DNA from: a bacterium | GTDB taxonomy: Bacteria; Chlamydiota; Chlamydiia; Chlamydiales; SM23-39 | Length of the DNA: 10,272 nucleotides | Direction of reading: 5' to 3' | Assembly: GCA_021818045.1 (NCBI GenBank) | Contig: JAKAFF010000032.1 | Coordinates: 1 to 10,272, forward strand | Part shown: positions 5,710 to 10,272 of the stretch, piece after piece | Numbering within the stretch: the stretch's first letter is position 1 | Layout of the letters: every line of letters begins with the position of its first letter | Notes under the pieces: generated by a model | The model's input: only the letters and a program-made list of their open reading frames with translations | What the model was told of the DNA's origin: nothing | Database searches by the model: none | Made by a program: the position numbers and the translations under genes

Positions 5710-6402
5710 ATGGCAGAAATTATCGAAATTAGCTCGATCCGAGAGGTACACCGCTTCTTGGACCACAAGACCCATTTGTTTCTCGATCTAGACAACACGA
5801 TTCTCACCTCGGTCTCGGAATTTGGGGGCGAGGGGTGGGAGAAATTTATGATCGCCCATTTTGTAGAAAGTGGGATGAGTCCTAAAGAGGCGCACACCTG
5901 TGCAACGCACCTTTGGAAGGCCGTTCAGACGGTCAGTGAAATTGAATTTGTGGAAGACGAGACAAATACCTTCATTAATGCGCTACAGCACCCCTGTTTT
6001 GCAATTACGGCGAGAGACTTTGCATTTCGCGCTGTGACAAGAGGGCAATTAAATGCTCTAAACATCCAATTTTCTAGGTGCAACACTCCGTTTACACTCA
6101 ATGAGCCCGATTATTCGGAGGGAGTTTTTTATTGCGGCGACGTTCCAAAGGGCAAGGTGCTGCGCTGGTATGCTGATCACCATCCTGGATGCAGGATCGT
6201 CCTCGTCGATGACCTACGTCCCCATCTAGAAAAAGCATCTGAATTCCTCGATAACTTTGTGGGACTGCGCTACGGATTTCTCGATGACAGAAAGGCAAGG
6301 TATAGTCCCTGTGAGGTTACCAAACTACTGGGAAGGCTCATCACCCACCCAGAAGCCAAGCTCTTTTTAAAAAAGGTTTGTGATTTCGGTCACAACTCTT
6401 AA
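5710..6402 (+). CDS. HAD-superfamily protein, DUF2608-like
   Basis: A 230-residue protein from the ATG at 5710. HAD motif I is FLDLDNTIL (24-32) with Asp26 and Asp28 as nucleophile and acid/base; motif II is AITARD (98-103) with Thr100; Lys147 or Lys149 in DVPKGK could be motif III; and VLVDD (164-168) gives the acidic motif IV. The overall plan, with SEGVFYCGDVPKGKVL before the DD motif, resembles DUF2608 proteins of Legionella, Coxiella and chlamydiae, whose substrates are unknown. All catalytic positions are present, so a phosphatase-type activity is plausible but the substrate is not inferable. No clear signal peptide is seen, so it is probably cytoplasmic. A GTG at 5662 would add 16 residues (MNFCCIEG...), but it has no Shine-Dalgarno and those residues precede the fold. 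It stands in reverse orientation between tmk and gyrA; its TAA shares a TTAA with the gyrA stop. Confidence 0.75.
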   Translation: MAEIIEISSIREVHRFLDHKTHLFLDLDNTILTSVSEFGGEGWEKFMIAHFVESGMSPKEAHTCATHLWKAVQTVSEIEFVEDETNTFINALQHPCFAITARDFAFRAVTRGQLNALNIQFSRCNTPFTLNEPDYSEGVFYCGDVPKGKVLRWYADHHPGCRIVLVDDLRPHLEKASEFLDNFVGLRYGFLDDRKARYSPCEVTKLLGRLITHPEAKLFLKKVCDFGHNS

Positions 6403-8882
6403 TTTTGTGGAATGGGGGCATCTGATAGAGAGTCATCTGCTCCCGCCTCAATTTTTTGCACTCCAACCACCAGGTCCTTTTCCTCTTTGAGGTTCACGAG
6501 TTTGACACCTTGTGTAGAGCGTCCCATCACGCGAACATCTCGCATAGGGATGCGCACTGCTTGTCCTTCAGCTGACATGAGCAAGACGCCATCGGCATCG
6601 GTGACGCTGAGCGCTGCAACCACATGGCCATTGCGCTCCGAGGTAATGATTGAGCGCACTCCAACGCCCCCTCGATTGGTTTGGCGAAACTCATCCACTT
6701 GAGATCGTTTACCAAACCCATTTTCGCATACAACCAGGATCGTCTCTTCAGGAGTGACCACTTCACAACTGATGACTTTGTCGGTCTCGTTTTTCAGCAT
6801 TACTCCACGCACGCCTCGGGCTACGCGTCCAACCGGACGCACAAGAGATTCGTCAAAGCGCACAGCCATGCCATTGTGCGTAAAGAGCATGATCTGCTGT
6901 CCTGGACGTGTAAGGCGTGCAGCAATGAGCTCGTCGCCTTCATCGATGTTGAGGGCATAGACCCCTTTTTTGCGGGGGTTATTGAACGCTACAAGCTCCG
7001 TTTTCTTCACAACGCCTTTTTTCGTTGCCAAAAGAATAGACGCCCCCTCTTCATCAAAAGTTTTAACTTTAAGGACAGCTGCGACTTTTTCATTTTCGCT
7101 TAAATCTTCGAGCAAATTGATAATGGGCCGACCCTTAGTGCGGCGCGCCCCTTCGGGAATTTGCCATACTTTAGTCCAATAACAGCGGCCAAGCGATGTG
7201 AAAATTAAAAGCGAATCGTGTGTCGATGCGATGTAAATGTTCTTTAATACATCGGCCTCTTTTTTCATCTCCATGCCACTGACACCTGCCCCTCCCCTTT
7301 TTTGTTCGCGGAAGGTATCGATAGGCATCCGTTTGATATAATCATCGTTGGAGATTGCAATGACAACAGGCTCATCTGCGATGAGATCTTCCATCGCAAA
7401 TTCCCCCTCTGCAGCAATAATTTTCGTTTTTCTTTCGGATTTGTGCCCTTTTTTAAGATCTTCCAATTCTTCGCGAATGATGTCGCGCACCATGGCCTCT
7501 GATGCCAGAACTGCCTTGTAGTGGGCAATTTTTTGCAGTAGCTCTTTGTATTCAGCGTCGATCTTTTCTGCTTCCAACCCGGTGAGTTGATAAAGTCTTA
7601 AATCGAGTACCGCATTGGCTTGTCTTTCAGACAATCCGAAGCGATTCATCAATTCAATTCTGGCATGATCGCGGCTCGAAGAGGCCCGAATGACTTTAAC
7701 GACCTCATCTAAATGATCGAGCGCCTTGAGATACCCCTCCAGAATATGGGCACGCGCCTCTGCCTTCAGCAGTTCAAAGCGAGTGCGGCGTCGAATTACC
7801 TCGATGCGATGGTCGATCCATGCAGAGATCATCTGTTTGATGTTCATGGTGCGAGGCAAGCCATGGTCTAGGGCTAGCATGTTGCACCCAAACGTGACCT
7901 GCAGATCGCTATTTTTATAGAGCTGATTGAGCACTACATCGGGAATCTCCCCCCGTTTGAGTTCCAGCACCACGCGCAAGCCATCTTTATCCGACTCATC
8001 TCGAATATCGGAAAGGCCTGGCACCATTTTGTCATTGATCAGATCGGCGATATGTTCGATAAGGCGCGCCTTATTGACATTGTAGGGCACTGCATCTACA
8101 ACGATTTGCTGACGCGTTCCGCCCGAGATCTCCTCTATGTGGGTTTCGGCGCGTAAAATCAGCTTGCCGCGTCCTGTGTGAAACGCCTCTTTAATACCGC
8201 GGTAGCCACAAATGATTCCCCCTGTTGGAAAATCGGGACCTGGCATCACTTTCATCAATTCGTCAATCGATACGTTGCGATCGTCTAACACGAGCAATGT
8301 CGCACCAATGAGCTCCAGCAAATTGTGCGGAGGAATATTCGTTGCCATCCCTACTGCAATCCCAGACGAGCCGTTGCAAAGCAAATTGGGGAATTTTGCA
8401 GGAAAGACGGTCGGCTCCGTCTTCGTCTCATCGTAGTTTGGCACCATCTCGACGGTCTCTTTATCGAGATCTTCCATCAAAGCCATGGCAGCAGAGGTGA
8501 GTCTTGCTTCCGTATAACGCATCGCAGCGGGTGGATCGCCGTCAATGGAACCAAAGTTCCCCTGTCCGTTGATCAAAGAGTAGCGCATGACCCAATCTTG
8601 CGCTAAACGGACAAGCGTCGGATAGATCACCGTCTCACCATGCGGGTGGTAATCCCCGGAGGTGTCTCCAGAAATTTTGGCGCATTTACGGTGTTTTGCC
8701 CCGGGAGACAAGTTCAGCTGTCTCATGGCATACAAAATACGCCGCTGAGATGGCTTCAAGCCATCCCTTACATCGGGCAAAGCGCGAGAGATAATCACCG
8801 ACATCGAATAGCGAAGATAACTCTCCTTCATCTCCTCTTCGACGTTGCGCGGAACTACCATTTCATCTTTTGTATACGACAT
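6399..8882 (-). CDS. gyrA: DNA gyrase subunit A
   Basis: An 827-residue type IIA topoisomerase subunit that cuts and rejoins DNA to introduce negative supercoils with GyrB. The breakage-reunion domain (about 1-490) begins with NVEEEMKESYLRYSMSVI and has the catalytic Tyr123 in PPAAMRYTEARLT. The C-terminal wrapping domain has a gyrase-type box QKRGGAG (527-533) and blade repeats such as NRGGVGVRS and GRSTQGV, so it is gyrase rather than topoisomerase IV. The quinolone region reads DYHPHGETVIYPTLVR (77-92): Thr84 at E. coli Ser83 and Pro88 at Asp87. AAAGG (8888-8892), overlapping the gyrB stop, precedes the ATG by 5 nt. gyrB lies 8 nt upstream, clearly one operon. Length is close to other chlamydial GyrA proteins, as I remember them. 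Confidence 0.97.
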   Translation of the reverse strand: MSYTKDEMVVPRNVEEEMKESYLRYSMSVIISRALPDVRDGLKPSQRRILYAMRQLNLSPGAKHRKCAKISGDTSGDYHPHGETVIYPTLVRLAQDWVMRYSLINGQGNFGSIDGDPPAAMRYTEARLTSAAMALMEDLDKETVEMVPNYDETKTEPTVFPAKFPNLLCNGSSGIAVGMATNIPPHNLLELIGATLLVLDDRNVSIDELMKVMPGPDFPTGGIICGYRGIKEAFHTGRGKLILRAETHIEEISGGTRQQIVVDAVPYNVNKARLIEHIADLINDKMVPGLSDIRDESDKDGLRVVLELKRGEIPDVVLNQLYKNSDLQVTFGCNMLALDHGLPRTMNIKQMISAWIDHRIEVIRRRTRFELLKAEARAHILEGYLKALDHLDEVVKVIRASSSRDHARIELMNRFGLSERQANAVLDLRLYQLTGLEAEKIDAEYKELLQKIAHYKAVLASEAMVRDIIREELEDLKKGHKSERKTKIIAAEGEFAMEDLIADEPVVIAISNDDYIKRMPIDTFREQKRGGAGVSGMEMKKEADVLKNIYIASTHDSLLIFTSLGRCYWTKVWQIPEGARRTKGRPIINLLEDLSENEKVAAVLKVKTFDEEGASILLATKKGVVKKTELVAFNNPRKKGVYALNIDEGDELIAARLTRPGQQIMLFTHNGMAVRFDESLVRPVGRVARGVRGVMLKNETDKVISCEVVTPEETILVVCENGFGKRSQVDEFRQTNRGGVGVRSIITSERNGHVVAALSVTDADGVLLMSAEGQAVRIPMRDVRVMGRSTQGVKLVNLKEEKDLVVGVQKIEAGADDSLSDAPIPQN

Positions 8883-8887
8883 GTAGA

Positions 8888-8892
8888 CCTTT
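8888..8892 (-). promoter_or_regulatory. Shine-Dalgarno of gyrA
   Basis: The reverse strand reads AAAGG, partly inside the gyrB TAA codon and 5 nt before the gyrA ATG. The layout suggests that ribosomes finishing gyrB pass straight to gyrA, keeping the two subunits balanced. Confidence 0.45.
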
Positions 8893-10272
8893 AAATATCT
8901 AAGTTCTTAACGGATAGCGCGTGAGACTCAATAAAGACACGGCGCGGTTCAACTTCTTCGCCCATGAGCATGGAGAACATCCGATCGGCGGCGATCGCAT
9001 CTGGCAAAGTGACCTTCACAAGCGTTCGGACTGCGGGATCCATGGTCGTCTCCCATAGCTGATCGGCGTTCATCTCACCGAGACCTTTGTAGCGCTGCAC
9101 TTCGACTCCCTTGCGTCCATTGGAGCGAATGGCTTCGATGAGTTCGCGCAAAGTATGCCATGTTGTTGGCGAATGGCCCTCTTCGCAAATTTCAAAGAGC
9201 TCTTTTTCTGCGATGAGATAATTTTCCAATTGGAGCTGATACGAAGCGAGCTTGGCTTCCAAAGAGAGTAGCCGGTTGGGGTCAAATAACTCCAAAAAGG
9301 CTAAAGGTTTTGGAACAAATGTGCGCATCTCCTCTGTCACCTCTTCTGGGGGGATAGAGGCCAGAGTCTCTTCGTGAATTTGTCTTTGTAGGACTTCGCT
9401 CTCTTTTTTCTGGTCGATGAGTTCTGATTCGCTATAAAAAAAGCGGCTTTTATCTGCGATGCTCACGAGATATTGGGGATACTTGCCATTTTGTTTGGCG
9501 GCCACGAATTCGCGGAATGGGACCCCTTTGCGCTCAATGGCGCTGATGAATCCTTCCACCTCCATCGTCAGTTCCATCAACTTTTCGGTCTCTTCTTTTC
9601 CGAAAGAGTGCTCAGATCCTACTCTACGAACGAGAATATCGCTGAGCCCCAGCTTCATGAGGTACTCGTCCATCTCCCGCTCGGAGTGGATGTACTGACT
9701 GATCTTTTTCCTTGTGACTCTAAACAGGGGGGGCCGTGCGATATAGATATAATTATTTTCGATGAGTGCAGGCATATGTCGATAGAAAAACGTCAACAAA
9801 AGCGTCCGGATATGCGAGCCGTCGACATCGGCGTCGGTCATGATGATGATTTTATGATAGCGCAGCTTGGCAACGTTGAAGTTTTCTGCACCAATGCCGC
9901 ATCCCAGTGCTGCGACCATCGAGCACACTTCAGTATTTTGCAAAATTTTCTGAATGCGCGCCTTTTCGACGTTGAGGATTTTTCCTCGAATGGGGAGAAT
10001 CGCCTGAAATCTTCGATCGCGTCCCATCTTTGCCGAGCCACCGGCTGAGTCCCCTTCAACGATATAAATTTCGCAAAGGGCGGGATCCCTCTCCTGGCAA
10101 TCGGCCAACTTTCCTGGAAGACGAGCCCCATCTAAAGCCGTTTTTCTTAAAGTCAGCTCGCGCGCTTTTTTTGCAGCTTCTCTTGCTTGAGCTGCAATAA
10201 CGGCCTTTTCGACAATCATTTTGGCAATGGATGGATTTTCGTCGAGATATGTGGTCAGCCCCTCCCCAACAA
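8891..10272 (-). CDS. gyrB: DNA gyrase subunit B (partial, 5' end outside window)
   Basis: The frame continues to the window edge (about 459 residues visible; an in-frame ATG at 10219 is internal, since VGEGLTTYLDENPSI before it is normal GyrB sequence). This is the ATPase subunit of gyrase. Visible are the end of the transducer region, the TOPRIM domain with EGDSAGG (codons from about 10057) and the metal-binding DADVDGSHIRTLLLTFFY (from about 9835), PIRGKILNVEKAR, and the C-terminal QRYKGLGEMNADQLWETTMD that touches GyrA. A segment of about 160 residues between the TOPRIM core and QRYKGLG (with QYIHSEREMDEYL, ERKGVPFREF) corresponds to the insert found in E. coli-type GyrB, so the full protein is probably about 800 residues. 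The ATPase domain and promoter lie beyond the window. It is 8 nt upstream of gyrA. Confidence 0.96.
   Translation of the reverse strand, partial: VGEGLTTYLDENPSIAKMIVEKAVIAAQAREAAKKARELTLRKTALDGARLPGKLADCQERDPALCEIYIVEGDSAGGSAKMGRDRRFQAILPIRGKILNVEKARIQKILQNTEVCSMVAALGCGIGAENFNVAKLRYHKIIIMTDADVDGSHIRTLLLTFFYRHMPALIENNYIYIARPPLFRVTRKKISQYIHSEREMDEYLMKLGLSDILVRRVGSEHSFGKEETEKLMELTMEVEGFISAIERKGVPFREFVAAKQNGKYPQYLVSIADKSRFFYSESELIDQKKESEVLQRQIHEETLASIPPEEVTEEMRTFVPKPLAFLELFDPNRLLSLEAKLASYQLQLENYLIAEKELFEICEEGHSPTTWHTLRELIEAIRSNGRKGVEVQRYKGLGEMNADQLWETTMDPAVRTLVKVTLPDAIAADRMFSMLMGEEVEPRRVFIESHALSVKNLDI

Noticed and set aside
6366..6378. T-run/A-run near the HAD 3' end as a terminator
   Set aside because: CTTTTTAAAAAAGG is AT-only pairing inside the coding sequence with no GC stem, so it does not look like an intrinsic terminator.
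6681..7103. 140-residue forward frame opposite gyrA
   Set aside because: Shadow of the GyrA C-terminal domain; no start signal or recognisable domain.
9473..10048. 191-residue forward frame opposite gyrB
   Set aside because: It runs antisense to the TOPRIM domain and insert of gyrB, whose motifs are unmistakable; no independent evidence supports it.

Overview
The window looks like a chromosomal segment of a Chlamydiae bacterium, most likely an amoeba-associated, Parachlamydiales-like lineage rather than Chlamydia itself. Three things point there. The gene set gyrB, gyrA, tmk, holB is, as I recall, contiguous and co-directional in Chlamydia. So is xseA-xseB-dxs. GyrA and Dxs also carry residue choices I remember from chlamydial proteins (HGExxxYP in GyrA; GDA and AEGHAVT in Dxs). 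In addition, an outer-membrane protein of the Lpg1974/Legionella_OMP (MOMP-like) type is present, a family typical of environmental chlamydiae and Legionella. Base composition is moderate, with no obvious island.

Layout. Bases 1-2959 (+) form a compressed run: the 3' end of xseA, then xseB, dxs and nadK. Every gene starts inside the previous one (overlaps of 26, 50 and 47 nt). It encodes exonuclease VII subunits, the first enzyme of the MEP isoprenoid pathway, and NAD kinase, which makes NADP. The reverse strand carries holB (2889-3851), tmk (4980-5624), gyrA (6399-8882) and gyrB (8891 to beyond the window): the clamp-loader delta' subunit, thymidylate kinase and both DNA gyrase subunits, a replication/topology block. 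Two forward genes interrupt this block: an Lpg1974-type outer-membrane beta-barrel (3950-5005) between holB and tmk, and a HAD-like, DUF2608-type protein (5710-6402) between tmk and gyrA.

The arrangement is extremely tight. All three convergent junctions overlap (nadK/holB 71 nt, omp/tmk 26 nt, HAD/gyrA 4 nt sharing one TTAA), so no room is left for an intergenic terminator. Only two true spacers exist, both divergent: 3852-3949 and 5625-5709. Three of the four genes leaving these spacers (holB, tmk, HAD) have a -10-like hexamer ending 8-9 nt before the ATG and no good Shine-Dalgarno, which suggests leaderless transcripts. The fourth (omp) has a GGAGG and a TTG start. The tmk/HAD spacer also holds a perfect DnaA-box 9-mer overlapping the HAD -10.

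I see no RNA genes, insertion sequences, CRISPR arrays or phage genes, and no gene-free stretch over 300 bases. The core genes are ordinary. The points worth following up are the two opposite-strand insertions into the gyrase/tmk/holB block, the leaderless-like starts, the DnaA box, and the loss of the zinc module in HolB.
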